Positions 8,872-19,717 are shown, counted from the first letter of the stretch. The stretch is DNA of 64,000 bases from Eukaryota sp. TZLM1-RC (GCA_040285825.1 JAUPSS010000002.1:2728001-2792000); one strand, 5' to 3'. Notes: a model not told the origin generated them from the letters alone. A program made the numbers and translations.

Positions 8872-10020
8872 ATGGACCTTCCTCCACCTCTACACCAAAT
8901 CTTAAAGAAGCACCTAATAACCATACAGTCATCATGTGGAGCAGATGTCGTGTTGATAAATCATTTTCTTTCTGAAGAGACATTAACTGTGCTGGTCTCC
9001 TCAGATGACTCTATTTTAGCTGCTGGTACCAGTCTGCATATTCTCGATGCATATTGCTGCTGTGTGAAGCGCATAAAGGGTCAACTAGTTATCACAGATG
9101 CATGTAGAGCTCCCAGTGCTGAAGGATTAAGCCAAGAAGATATAAGAAGACCATTTGAAGCAAGTGGTTTTCGTCAATACGTTGGCAGTCCCTCCTCGCT
9201 GGGGGGATTTGGCTTTGGAACAGTATGCATGCTCAAAAAGGATCAATTGCCACTTATACAGAATACCGAATTGACTGGTCTGGGTGCACGTTTAGTGTCA
9301 TTGGAACTCGTTGCTTGGTATCCTAGGGACTCGGTTCTGGAAATCTGCTCTGTTTGCGACTCGCACCATATTACAGATTCACAAAAAGATGAAAATGGTT
9401 TTTCTTCGACTGAGAAACGACCAGTAGACTTTAGCTATGCAGATATAGAAGTTCCCCAAAACTCAGCTAGAATGACACACACCGTGTGCTCCAAATGTAT
9501 GGGAGCGCAACGATTAACACCACCAATTCAACCTGGTGAATTCACAATGGATCTGGAGTCTATCAGAGAGGCCCTCCTGCCATCATATAATACTCGTATC
9601 GATCTGCCACATAATGCACTGGTAGCTGATGATTCACAGGCCATTAGATTGGTCATGGGAAAACTACTGCAACATTTGGAAGTTGAAGCAGTCTCCTTTT
9701 CAGTAGATGGTATTCAAACCCTGGAGTTGTTAGTGCAAAACGCTACAACCCTTACCATCTGCTTCATTGATGAAATCATGCCAAATCTTAGGGGTAGTGA
9801 GGCTGTACGTCAGTATAGAAAGTGGGAGTTTGAGAATCTATCTGACCATTACCCTGTTTTATACATTGTTGCCATTACTGGCTTGAAAGGTAAGCGCATG
9901 AGAAGTTACTTAGAGGCTGCCGGATTTAATGATGTCATATTCAAGCCGTTGACCAAAGAGAAGATACAATCAGCCATGGAAAATGCTCATAATCACTATG
10001 TAAATGATGCATCATTATAA
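8872..10020 (+). CDS. Response regulator: GAF domain, Cys-pair linker, receiver domain
   Basis: A 382-residue two-component-type protein. Residues about 5-165 read as a GAF domain (ADVVLINHFL ... YVGSPSSLGGFGFGTVCML), which normally senses a small ligand. Residues about 175-230 carry two CxxC pairs (ICSVC ... VCSKC) in the arrangement of the bacterial linker typified by ICxxCkxIrd ... gICpeC. Residues about 245-375 are a receiver domain with the acidic pair Asp253-Asp254, phospho-acceptor Asp300 in FIDEIMPN, Thr336 and Lys358. All key residues are present, so phosphotransfer is plausible. No histidine kinase or output domain is in the window. The domain order looks bacterial, suggesting acquisition by transfer, although it sits among eukaryotic genes. 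AATAAA near 10160. Confidence 0.85.
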   Translation: MDLPPPLHQILKKHLITIQSSCGADVVLINHFLSEETLTVLVSSDDSILAAGTSLHILDAYCCCVKRIKGQLVITDACRAPSAEGLSQEDIRRPFEASGFRQYVGSPSSLGGFGFGTVCMLKKDQLPLIQNTELTGLGARLVSLELVAWYPRDSVLEICSVCDSHHITDSQKDENGFSSTEKRPVDFSYADIEVPQNSARMTHTVCSKCMGAQRLTPPIQPGEFTMDLESIREALLPSYNTRIDLPHNALVADDSQAIRLVMGKLLQHLEVEAVSFSVDGIQTLELLVQNATTLTICFIDEIMPNLRGSEAVRQYRKWEFENLSDHYPVLYIVAITGLKGKRMRSYLEAAGFNDVIFKPLTKEKIQSAMENAHNHYVNDASL

Positions 10021-10720
10021 TTATTTTTATTATTAGAATTAGAATTTTGTGATCATTTGAATGTTTTTGCTATTTGTGCGAGTTTCCTGATTATAGCTCT
10101 GTGAAGTCATGTTTGAATACAGTTTTTTTTCAAGTTCTACGGTCTAAAATTATTTTCAATAAATAAAAGTGCTGCAATTGTTTTCAAAATCAAAAATAAT
10201 CAATTTTAAACCATGACATTAGGAAATGTAAGAAGTCATTACGGATTACAAGTATAATTAGTAAAATACACATTCAAATAAATTCACCCCTTGCAAGAAT
10301 TGTTTCTACTCCACTTCCTCAGTCAAAAGCAATTTTTTAATATAAAATTTTAGAAAAACTTTCAGAGAATTGGAATTATAAACAGTATTTGTCGGATGTC
10401 AGTAAAACTCACAAAGCAATTAGAAACATACATCACTAAAGTTTCTGAAAAAGAATTCTTCAAGTAACCAATCAACTTTAACAATTCTACTTGAGTGTAA
10501 TTTTCCTTAGATATTAACTTCAATAAAGTTTGTTTGGTCCTCTCTTTAGAAATATTCATCACCTTTTTCCCTGTCATCTGAACTATGAAAGCCAGTTTGT
10601 GAAATAACTACAGGTCTTTCTAAATCATGTGCTAAATTTCTTTTTTTGTGTGAATTAATAATTCTCAATGATAATTCTTTTTGAAAATAAGCTAAGTTAC
10701 CAAGTGGGAAGATTTTTTGA
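10021..10720. other. Intergenic stretch, no gene recognised
   Basis: AT-rich spacer with the polyadenylation-like AATAAATAAA near 10160. The two minus-strand open frames here (about 70 codons each) overlap one another and show no family motif. Confidence 0.45.
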
Positions 10721-11217
10721 TCGAACTCGGTGAGTGTGCACGGAGTGCGCACTCGCACTCCTTTGAGTGCGTAATTTATGTTTGAAATGAAAATGAAATC
10801 TTTTTACTACTTTGTATTCAATATAATAACTTTTACCTTCGGTTTTGGAAGATGAAGTTGTTGCAAGAGACGATAAAGATGAAAAGACCAATGAATTGTT
10901 TATGGATGAAAGTGTTCTTGAAGATGAATTTTCTGAGGATATGTTATTTGTGGATGCTATTTTTAGTAATGGACATGAAGGAGAGCACCATTTTCCGATT
11001 TTCAGTGTTCATAGTGAATGATTTCTGGCAAATTTGTGATTAGTTTAATTTGCATAAGTATTTATAATTGATGAAATAAACTTTTTTTCAAAACTCTATA
11101 TAGCATTATGAAATAAGTTTGCTGATAAATAATCTTATAGGATAAAATGAACGCACTCAAGTGAGTTCGTTCGACTGGTCGAACTCTGTGTGCACTCAGT
11201 GCGAGTGCGAGTTTGAG
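10721..11217. mobile_element. Short inverted-repeat (MITE-like) element
   Basis: About 497 bp bounded by GC-rich arms unlike the AT-rich surroundings: left 10721-10772, right 11150-11217. The inner parts match as inverted repeats (left CGCACTCCTTTGAGTGCGTA against the reverse complement of the right arm, CGAACTCACTTGAGTGCGTT), and the outer parts share CGAACTC and GTGCAC blocks. Each arm is itself partly palindromic. Such structure is typical of non-autonomous DNA transposons. No transposase is seen. A target-site duplication could not be fixed by eye. Confidence 0.55.
10830..11021 (+). pseudogene. Acidic ORF remnant inside the inverted-repeat element
   Basis: About 63 open codons ending with TGA at 11019-11021, encoding a Glu/Asp-rich segment (VLEDEVVARDDKDEKTNELF and onward). 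There is no ATG at its start and a stop lies directly upstream. The acidic composition and position suggest the remaining 3' end of a gene once carried by the element. No family is recognised. Confidence 0.35.
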
Positions 11218-11304
11218 TTAGAAAATAAGTGACTGACAACATTTCCCTCATATTGTCATAGCAGCCACTAGCAACTTGCTTAGTTGTAGGCATCTTCATT
11301 ATTA

Positions 11305-13296
11305 ATGAATACACCCCCTCCTCCTTCTACTAAACGACCAAAGGGACGACGTCCCCCTCAAAGTCGACCAGTACCTTCTGCTTTCAAAAACAAAACTCCA
11401 CAATCCTCTCATGAAACGTCCACATCTCTGAAAAAAACCATGTCTACCTTGGATCTTTCTGATAAAACTCCAGCAAAACCTGTCGATCAACTTGACCTCA
11501 ATTCGGAAGATCTTGAAACTGACATTCAGCGAATCTTGACGACCCAAAACCCCCAATCCGTCCACAACATTGTCTCTTTCAACCGTGCTGTTGTTGACGG
11601 CCATCCAGTCAACGCGTTTGTTCCCACTTCTAGTATCAACCAGTCCGAAACCCATTTCTCCCTTGACGGTCCCCTTATTCCTGCCGCTTCCCCTGACCCA
11701 ATCACCCCCAGTCCTGCTCTTCTTACTCGCAACCAATTTAACTTTATTGACAGGGGTACCCAATCTGAACCCACCTTTCACCCAAAAGTTGATGCCTCTA
11801 CATCAGTTCATGTCTCAAAAAGTAAGATCTTCAGTGGTACTAGCAATAGGGGAGCAATCTATGATGCCTATGTGGACCATAATAATCCAAACAAAAATGA
11901 AAAGAAGAATGAATTATCTCCTCATTCAAAAGCTTTCATTATTGCGGAAAGAATGACGCTTCAAAATTCATTTGCTGACGTGATTTGCGACCTTCATTCT
12001 TTTGATCATTTAGGGGATAATAACCCCATGGAGGCTTCCGTTTTGCCCCTATGGAAACTTTCTCCTTTTGGAAAGTGCGATGACGTGCCTAGGTCAAAAT
12101 CATTGAGAACCGTAACTGCAGTAGCAATCAATCCAAAGTACAATGATTTGATTGCTGTAGGACTAGGTTCTTTAGATTTCTCTATCCAAGGCGGTGGAGC
12201 AATTGTTCTATTTTCACTTAAATCGCCCTCACACCCTCTTTCTGTTCTTAGGGTTTTCGATGCTGGTGTTCTTTGTCTTTCTTGGAATGAAACTTTCCCA
12301 GAGTTACTGGCTGTTGGCCTTTATAATGGATCAGTTGGCGTTGTTGACTGTCAGTCGACTCAATCAATCAAAATGATTACAAGATCAACTGCCGGTGGTG
12401 GAAAACACTCAGATTCTTGCTGGACAGTTCAATGGTTAAATTCTTCAATCAAATCTGATGAGGAAACTGAAATTGTTCCAACTATAATATCAATTGGCTC
12501 TGATGGTCGCGTTCTTTCCTGGCAACTAGTTCAAAATTCACTGCTCAAAAAAGAAATTTCTAAATTGTCAGACGAAAAGGGATCAAGTCTTTTACTTTCT
12601 TGTCTTGATTTTTCTCCTTTTGATCCTAGAATTTTCTTGGTTGGTACTGAAAATGGCCAAGTCTACCAATGTTCATTAGCTTCAAGTGGTCCTTTATTCC
12701 AGTATCAGTCTCATGACCTGGTGGTATCTTCAGTCCAATGGTCACCTTTTTGCCAAGATGTTTTTCTTTCTTGCTCTGCTGACTGGAGTTTGAGACTCTA
12801 CTCCACCTCATCGAAAAGTTGCCTACTTTCATTTGATCTCGGTGGTGGAGTCACGGATCTTGCATGGTCTCCTCTGTGCTCTACCATATTCTGTGCTACC
12901 GTTCAAACAGGTCGCTTGTATGGATTTGATTTAGGCAAGTCTTGCCATTCTCCTATATGCAATCAAGTTATTAGTGAAAAAGCAGGCCTTTCTAGGGTTG
13001 AGTTTAATAATACTTTTAAAATAGTTTGTGTGGGAGATGAAAGGGGTAATTGCCATATACTAAAGCTTTCTCCCAATTTAAGACCTGATGTCAGGCAGCA
13101 ATTTGAAAGTAAAAGCACGGAGAATATAAAAATTGCACTTACTCTTGAAGAATTGGAAAGAATGAATGGTAACAATGACCAAAAGGATGAAGAATCGTTG
13201 TCGGTCGAGGAGAAGGTAAAACAAAGTCAAATTGAATCGTTGGTTAAAATTATTGATTTAGCAAGGAAAACTAGGGATATTGTTAATGGAAATTAA
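11305..13296 (+). CDS. DNAI1: Axonemal outer-arm dynein intermediate chain (DNAI1/ODA9/IC78 type)
   Basis: A 663-residue WD-repeat subunit that tethers outer-arm dynein to doublet microtubules in motile cilia. The N-terminal 250 residues are Pro/Ser-rich and contain family landmarks: NQFNFIDRGTQSEP, then AIYDAYV, then VLPLWKLSPF. From about residue 275 come WD repeats with blocks characteristic of DNAI1: NPKYNDLIAVGLGS, GKHSDSCWTVQW, ISIGSDGRVLSW, FLVGTENGQVY, SCSADWSLRLY and VCVGDERGNCHILKLSPNLR. The C terminus is charged and coiled-coil-like. Length is close to the family norm. Single exon from an ATG at 11305, with AATAAA right after the stop. It implies that the organism builds a motile flagellum at some stage. 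Convergent with the small gene at 13368-13754. Confidence 0.93.
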   Translation: MNTPPPPSTKRPKGRRPPQSRPVPSAFKNKTPQSSHETSTSLKKTMSTLDLSDKTPAKPVDQLDLNSEDLETDIQRILTTQNPQSVHNIVSFNRAVVDGHPVNAFVPTSSINQSETHFSLDGPLIPAASPDPITPSPALLTRNQFNFIDRGTQSEPTFHPKVDASTSVHVSKSKIFSGTSNRGAIYDAYVDHNNPNKNEKKNELSPHSKAFIIAERMTLQNSFADVICDLHSFDHLGDNNPMEASVLPLWKLSPFGKCDDVPRSKSLRTVTAVAINPKYNDLIAVGLGSLDFSIQGGGAIVLFSLKSPSHPLSVLRVFDAGVLCLSWNETFPELLAVGLYNGSVGVVDCQSTQSIKMITRSTAGGGKHSDSCWTVQWLNSSIKSDEETEIVPTIISIGSDGRVLSWQLVQNSLLKKEISKLSDEKGSSLLLSCLDFSPFDPRIFLVGTENGQVYQCSLASSGPLFQYQSHDLVVSSVQWSPFCQDVFLSCSADWSLRLYSTSSKSCLLSFDLGGGVTDLAWSPLCSTIFCATVQTGRLYGFDLGKSCHSPICNQVISEKAGLSRVEFNNTFKIVCVGDERGNCHILKLSPNLRPDVRQQFESKSTENIKIALTLEELERMNGNNDQKDEESLSVEEKVKQSQIESLVKIIDLARKTRDIVNGN

Positions 13297-13367
13297 CTTT
13301 AATAAACTGTAATTTAATTTAAATAATTTCAATTTTTCATTTATTTACAGGTTGAATTTCACATATT

Positions 13368-13754
13368 CTAACGAAATCCATTCATCATACCACTAGCAAC
13401 TTGTTCCTTCCGTAAAGCAATGGCAAGTGGTAGACCAAGGATTAATGCAGCTGAGGATGCTTTGAAAAGTGGTGGACCTATTTTGGAAGAGCTTTCTTGA
13501 ACACGTGTAGTCACGTTGTTTCTAAAAGTTCGAAGCTTATGCCTGGTACTCAGCGGTATGGCTTTAGTGTATATAGATAAAGGGGAAACCCTGGAGAGAC
13601 TATCCATGAGGTGTAGTGAACTCTTAAACAAAGACTGATGCCTTTTAGTTGAACGAGTTACAGAACCATCATCATCCTGTAGGGGAGTGTGATATTGTTC
13701 AGGTGATGAATTGTTAGATGAAGATGATGATCGTGTTAAACGTAAAGGGTCCAT
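13368..13754 (-). CDS. Small tail-anchored protein, possible Tom22-like receptor
   Basis: A 128-residue protein from an ATG at 13754. The N-terminal half is Ser-rich and hydrophilic. Residues about 65-100 form a basic/amphipathic stretch (RHKLRTFRNNVTTRVQESSS). One membrane span follows (ALILGLPLAIAL) and then a short tail (RKEQVASGMMNGFR). A cytosolic N terminus, a single span with a central proline and a short C terminus resemble Tom22/Tom9, the central receptor of the mitochondrial import pore, including in organisms with reduced mitochondria. Sequence similarity seen by eye is weak and rests mostly on topology. Another tail-anchored protein (for example a SNARE-like or ER protein) is possible. 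The stop is 71 bp from the stop of the dynein gene on the other strand. Confidence 0.55.
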   Translation of the reverse strand: MDPLRLTRSSSSSNNSSPEQYHTPLQDDDGSVTRSTKRHQSLFKSSLHLMDSLSRVSPLSIYTKAIPLSTRHKLRTFRNNVTTRVQESSSKIGPPLFKASSAALILGLPLAIALRKEQVASGMMNGFR

Positions 13755-14817
13755 TACGTTTTTCTACAGGATTGATTCCGGAAGGGAAAAATAATACTTT
13801 TTCCAACGCATCTGGAATGCATTGCGTACCAGTAGAATTTAGCCATTGCTTCTTCATTGTTGAGTTGGGTAGTCACTTCACTGGTTACAGTATTAATCAA
13901 TGTGAATTCTGATTCATGGGAAAACAATCCCATCTAACAGGTGAACATACATAATAACTAAATTGGAAAATTTCAAAACATGCCAAACTTCTGGTGAATC
14001 ACAGTGCTTTTACATGCTATTTAAATCATTACCTCAGCTGTCTTCATTTCTTTCTAATGTGCTAATTTTGCATTTTTGTTCTTTGGAAATTCAAGTTTTT
14101 GTTAAGTTGGAAGTAAATGTTTTCTTTCACTGTGTTGAAATCTTTTTACACTAAACAATTCCATCGGTTTTACATTATTGGTGCAGTTTTTGATATTATT
14201 CTTGAATCAAATTCATGCTTACCTAAAACTGAATAAATGACATAACTCAAATATAATTTACATTAAGCACATCCTTTGAATACAAATGTAACCATGAATA
14301 CAACCTTATTGTACATCTAAAAGAAACGTTTTGTTGTGACACAGTATAAACAAAACAACCAACAAAAGTGGCTGATATTTGAACTTCATGATCGATACGA
14401 TGGACAATGAGGGGGAAAAAGTTCAGACATGATAGTATGTTCAATTTCATCAATAAACACATTCAAAGACGATAACCATGCTCTATCTTTAAAGGGTGGG
14501 ATTTAAAGACTTCTCTAATGGATACAGTATGGGGTACTTTGTTATATGGTGTTACATATATGGCGTTGCAAACCTTAAAACGGTAAGATGACAAAACCAT
14601 ACCTTAATGTTGGGTGTCTCTTTTAAAATTCTAATAGCACACATCCCAAACAACCTAATATTGATCAATTTCTTATATATTTGACTATGCAAAAACAACA
14701 CCTCAATGACAGCACTAACGGAGGGACCATACATTATTCAATTTTCGGTACCAATTAAATTTGCAAGAAAAGTTTGTACAATATTGGTCAAATAGTAAGA
14801 TACTATATTGAATGTCG
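13755..14817. other. Intergenic stretch, no gene recognised
   Basis: AT-rich spacer between the small tail-anchored gene and the retrotransposon. Several open frames of 60-70 codons occur on both strands without recognisable motifs. Confidence 0.45.
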
Positions 14818-14896
14818 TGTTGCCTAAAGTCTATTGTAGTAAAGAAAAGTCTGATTTATTTTCTATTCATATTATATAAGCCTTAGGGCGCCAACA
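14818..14896 (-). repeat. Candidate 3' LTR
   Basis: On the minus strand a 79-bp unit begins TGTTGGCGCCCTAAGG and ends CTTTAGGCAACA, so it has TG...CA ends with imperfect inverted terminal repeats and an internal TATA-like ATATAATA. It is directly preceded by the purine run GAAAAAGGGAAGAAGCAG (14897-14914), as expected for a polypurine tract at a 3' LTR. It is short for an LTR, and no matching 5' copy was found, so the outer edge is uncertain. Confidence 0.45.
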
Positions 14897-15007
14897 CTGC
14901 TTCTTCCCTTTTTCAAAATAAATCAGCTTATATGAATATGAAATAAAAACTATATACAAATAACGAAATAACTACAATAAATACATATAATCGATATAAA
15001 CTAAGAA

Positions 15008-15715
15008 TTAGCTCCTTTTCCTAATTCTATTGCTGCGTCTAGGCTTCTTAGAAGGCGTAGACTCATTGGAGGTACCTTGTCGTCGACTAATGGTACGTTT
15101 TCCAATTTTCTTATTGTCCTTACTAAATAACTTATAAGCTTCTGAGTGTTTAACTGAATGGAGTGGCTCTTCCGTTGTCTCACCGCCAAACCACTGAACA
15201 GTACAGAAACTATCTGAATCAGAGTGGTATTCTGAGAGGATTTTCTCTATAACGTGTTTTTCGGAATCGCCTGCAGCGACTGCTTTGAGGAACTCAATGT
15301 CCTGTGGATTTTCTGCGTTATAGATTTTGCAATCTTTCTTGGCAGCTTTTAATTCTGTGCCAGTAGTAAGATTCTTCAACAATAAAGTAGATTTGGATGG
15401 AAGGTCAATAACTAAGAATGGTCCATTCCAAGATCCATGCAATTTATTATTTTGCTTGGTTTTACGTAAGACGTAGTCACCAATATTAAATGCTAAAAAA
15501 CACGAATTAGTATTATCTACTGAAGACGGAGTATTTAATGTTTGGTGACGCTCTGCTTCTTCCCTTTTTTCTTGTAGACGAGTGTTTTTCATTTTGATGT
15601 CATCTAATAAGGGGATATTAGTTTCCAATTTGGATAAATTTCCTAATATATTAGCAGGGTCTGTTCTTGGGCTAATCGAAGAACCGAACATGAGTTCGTA
15701 TGGGGTAAAACCAGT
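15008..15715 (-). pseudogene. Pol C-terminal part: integrase end and chromodomain
   Basis: In the same frame as the main pol frame, separated from it only by a TAA at 15716-15718. It opens with TGFTPYELMFGSS, the conserved block near the integrase C-terminal domain, so the stop is a nonsense change inside integrase. Next come an SH3-like region (FNIGDYVLRKTK ... GPFLVIDL) and, at about 15124-15257, a chromodomain (HVIEKILSEY ... CTVQWFGGETTEEP), where the usual WEP reads EEP. The C terminus is strongly basic (KKPRRSNRIRKR). Chromodomains guide chromovirus integration to particular chromatin. Confidence 0.8.
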
Positions 15716-18700
15716 TTATCTGCTTTTAGTAGAATTTATTAACAGTTGGGATATAAGTACGTAGGTAGACCAATTTCTGTAATCATTGAAATCTATTAAT
15801 AGTTTCCTTAAGCATTGGAGAACGTCTCTATGTTTACGTTCTACAAGTCCATTACTTTCTGAATAGTGGGGAATTGAGTTACTCGTCTCAATCGCTAATC
15901 TGTTACACACTATTTTAAAAGTCTCGTTGGCGAACTCAGGTCCATTATCACTATGAATTAACATAGGTATGCCAAAGATAGCACAAACATTCCAAATCAA
16001 GGCATCTGCGGTTTCTAAGGCATTGAGTTCTTTTAGAGGGACTAAGATTGTATATCCAGTAAAAGAGTCTACAAATACTAATAGATATTTATTTCCTTCG
16101 TTGTCAGAATTTAGGGGTCCAATTGTATCGACGTTTAATCTGGCAAAAGGACGATCTGCCCATAAAGATCCTGTGGAAGGTGTTTTTGATCTTTTAACTG
16201 GAGCCGTTTTTTGACAAGTTGGGCATCTTTTGACATGATTAATGAGGTCCTTTCTCATATTGGGCCAGTAGAAATCGCTCTTGGATAGTTTGTGTAAACT
16301 ATCGTTTTTGCTAGGGTGACCAGATTGAACCAAACCATGTATTAAAAGTAGTGCCTGTTTTCTGAGGCTCTTTGGAATCAAAATTTTGTTTTTATTATTT
16401 TTCCAAATTTGAGTATTTTCATCTAGAATTGCATTTTCAAATAACGAGTCGTTGTTGTTTTTGGCTATTTGTTGTTCGGATCTTATCTTAGAGAACCAAG
16501 AAGAAAAAATAGGTAGGTCTTGGTGTCTACTTGGAGATGAGATTGATGGGATGTCTTCAAGATCCGAATCAGAATCATCGTCTAGTGGAGGTATCTCGTA
16601 ATTTGAAAGTAAAGTATCTGGTATATTTATGCTACAAATAGAAGGAGTTTCCTCGTTTTGATCCAAATCAATATTCCTCGATAACATATCTGCCCAATAG
16701 TTGTCTTCACCAGGTTCGTGGACTATGTCAAAGTCGAATTCAGATAGTATCGGCAGCCATCTCTTTACAATTCTATTTTTCTCTGGGGCTGTAGCCAGGA
16801 ATGCAATGTTTTTATGATCTGTGAAAATTGTTAAATGTCTAGTTAACAAGTAGCTTTCTAAGCAACTTTCAGTTAAAATCAAAAGTATTGCATATAATTC
16901 TTTTTGTAAAGTGGACCATTTTCTTTGTGTTTCTGTAAGTAATCTACTATAGAATGACAAAGGTTTTACTTTCCTTTTATTTAGCGGGGTTCCTGCAGGG
17001 GAGTAGGGTTCAATTTCTTGCCAAATAACACCTCCTACTGCTACACCTGAAGCGTCAGTACTTATCAATACTCGCTTGCCCGGAGCTGGTAATTCAAGGG
17101 GTATGTGGTTTACTATTAAGTCTTTTATTTGTTTTAAGTAATCGTCATGCTTGCTAGTCCATTTAATTATTCTGGGTTTTCCTTTAATTAGCTCGTTAAT
17201 TGGAGCAATTAATTCAGAAATACCTGGAAGCCAATCTCTAATAAAATTGATGGATCCTACCAATGAACGAACTTCTTTCACTGTTTTTGGTCTAGGGATT
17301 CTCATCAAGGCTTCGATTTTTTTGTTAATAATAAATCTAGTTTTATCCTGGAAGGTACTTCCTAGAATGTCGATAGGGAGTTTTGATGTTACGAATTTAC
17401 ATTTACGTAAGCCTATATTTACACGTCTATTTCTGGCGCATTGGAGGACTCTTTGTAATCTCTTATAAAATTCTTCGAATGTCGTTCCAACTATTATGAT
17501 ATCGTCAATGTATATGAAAACGCCGTCTATTTGGAAAATTTCCATCATTACGTTTTGAAAAACTGCTGGGCTGTTCTTTAATCCGAAGCAAGCTCTTTTA
17601 AACATGATTGACCTTCCAGGAATTGAGATTGATGTTTTCTCAATATCCTTATCAGCTGCATTCATCTGCCAGAAAGCTTTTGGTAAATCAAGCGTGGCAA
17701 TGTAATTTGCTCTACTCAAAAATTCGAAAATATCGCTAATCCTAGGTAGATTAGGCTCTACTGAAATCGTGTGGGTATTAACTCCATCTTTACCACTAAA
17801 GTCTCCAGTTAACCTGGGTTTCTTGCCGTCAGGATATATAACTAAGACAATAGGAGAGCTGAATTTATAATTAGATTCAACAGCATAACCCATTTCGATC
17901 AGTTCATCAAATATTTTGTTTGCTATTTCCATTTTGCTGGGATTTAACCGTCTAGCAGGCTTGTGTAGTATAGCATTCTCATCTCTAAAGGGGATTGTTA
18001 GAGGATTGCAATCGATTCCTTTTCTATTAGGAGTTTCACTAAAAACATCGCTGAATAATTTTAGTAGACTCGTTAATTTTAATTTATTATTACTATCATG
18101 TAAATTTATCTCACATCCAGATCTTGCTAATTGCTCCTCAAAATGAGAAGGACTTTGTGATTGGTTATCTAAGTTCCCAATCGAATGTTGAGCGATCCTA
18201 GAGTCGAATTCTGATTCTGCATTTAGCAAAGTGCGGTGTTCTTTGTCTAATCTAATGAAAAGACCATCATCCGTCTGAAGCCCAAGTGCTTTTAACATGT
18301 CTGTCCCTATTAATAATTTGTTTGAACCCGGGATTATGGAAAGAGTATGTTTATAATGAACTTGTTGCGCAATGCTTCCTACGTTGAACGACAAAATACC
18401 ATGTGCACTCCCAAGCGATTTTGTGGATACGTTATTAGCTGGTAAGAACTTAATAGTGTCCTTACTATTGATTGACATGTGGCATTGTTCAGCTAAATCT
18501 GCAGTAATAACTGAACAAAACGCAGCCGAATCTATAGTCGCAATCATTTTAATATCATTTATTGATATCTCCAGTCTTAGAAATGGAGAACGCTGGGACC
18601 TGATGTGGTTTTCACTAACCGTAGAATTAATATCAAAAATACTATTGATATCAGAGCTGGATTGGTGAATTTGTAGAGGAATTCGAAGATTTTGTTGAGC

Positions 18701-19717
18701 TGTTGGAAAGTTGTTGACTGGGTTTCCTAAATCGGTTGTTGATTGATTGTGATTGATTGCGTTGATGTGTACCCGATTAGGTATGTTGCCTGTCCTGCTG
18801 TTGCGGTTGCTGTTGTTGATCCGTCTCTGAGGAACCGTACTCGAACTGGTTGGTTTTGACTCAGTAGGGGATACGTTTGATGTTATATCCTCTGTAGTGT
18901 TAATGATATAAATAGGTCTGTACTGGCCTCTTCCTTTATGACCTCTAAAACGGCCCCCACGGCCTCCAAATTTGAATCTATGTATACGTCTACCACGGCC
19001 ACCTCGGCCCCTTTCTACACTGCCTCTACTAGCAGGCGCCTCCTGTTCTTTTAGTCTCAATCTTTCTTCTTTGGGAACTCTGCTTCTAGCACAACGAGGA
19101 TCTTTGCATTCGAAAACAGTGTGGCCAACAGGATTTTTACCTTCGACGTTGCTGCAGAATGTACAGAATTTTGACCCTTCTCGTTCATGCTTTTCAGGGA
19201 TGTATTTGTGTTGAGGGGTTCCTTGACTTCTTGACTTCCCACCTGATCGTCTTGCTCGTTTTGATGGAGCCTGGGCTGATGGTGTGACTCCTCTTGAGTA
19301 AGTTATCATCGCCGTGAGTCCCAAAGGAATATCTTCTTCGTTAGCCCTGTTCCTTAATACATCCATTGTGGGTTTGTTTCCTGCTGTGTAACACCAAGCG
19401 AGGAAGTGTCTTCTCGTTGTCGATATCAAATCGAGTAGAGTTGTTCTGTTTGGTGAGTCCCACAAGGATTCCTTAGTCCATACTGGGAGGAGTTCACTCG
19501 AAGCAAAGTTATCCAAACCCACAAGAAAGTACTCGGTTATTAGAGCGGGAGATATGGTTATCAGCCCACTGCTTCCTCTAATTAAATCGGGGATGGTTAG
19601 GTCGGTCATGTAGGTGGTCATTCTCAAGACGTCTCCACAATTTTCTACATAACGACCAAACTCGTTGTCAGCCTCATGCCTATTGTGGATTTTTCTCCAG
19701 TTAATTCTAGGCTTCAT
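15716..19717 (-). pseudogene. pol: Gag C-terminus plus Pol (protease, RT, RNase H, integrase)
   Basis: 1,333 open codons from an ATG at 19717 that overlaps the preceding gag frame by 11 nt. Order: capsid C-terminal part, a CCHC-like zinc knuckle (CTFC ... H-TVFEC), Arg/Gly-rich linker, aspartic protease (ATIDSAAFCSVI, with DSA in place of the usual DSG/DTG), RT with FIYIDDIIIV (YIDD codons near 17500-17512), RNase H (STDASGVAVGG, FTDHKN), integrase zinc finger (H..H ... CPTC) and the DDE core (LNVDTIGP, HSDNGPEF, SESNGLVERKHRD). The enzymatic region is open across its length, so decay is recent, but the integrase ends at a premature TAA. Confidence 0.88.

Noticed and set aside
11302-11781. 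159-codon minus-strand frame opposite the dynein gene
   Set aside because: Antisense shadow of the low-complexity Pro/Ser-rich dynein N terminus; the dynein frame is the one with family motifs.
14882-14898. TGGCGCC on the minus strand as a tRNA primer-binding site
   Set aside because: It lies downstream of the polypurine tract at the 3' end of the element, so it fits the start of the 3' LTR better than a primer site, which would be near 21.1 kb.
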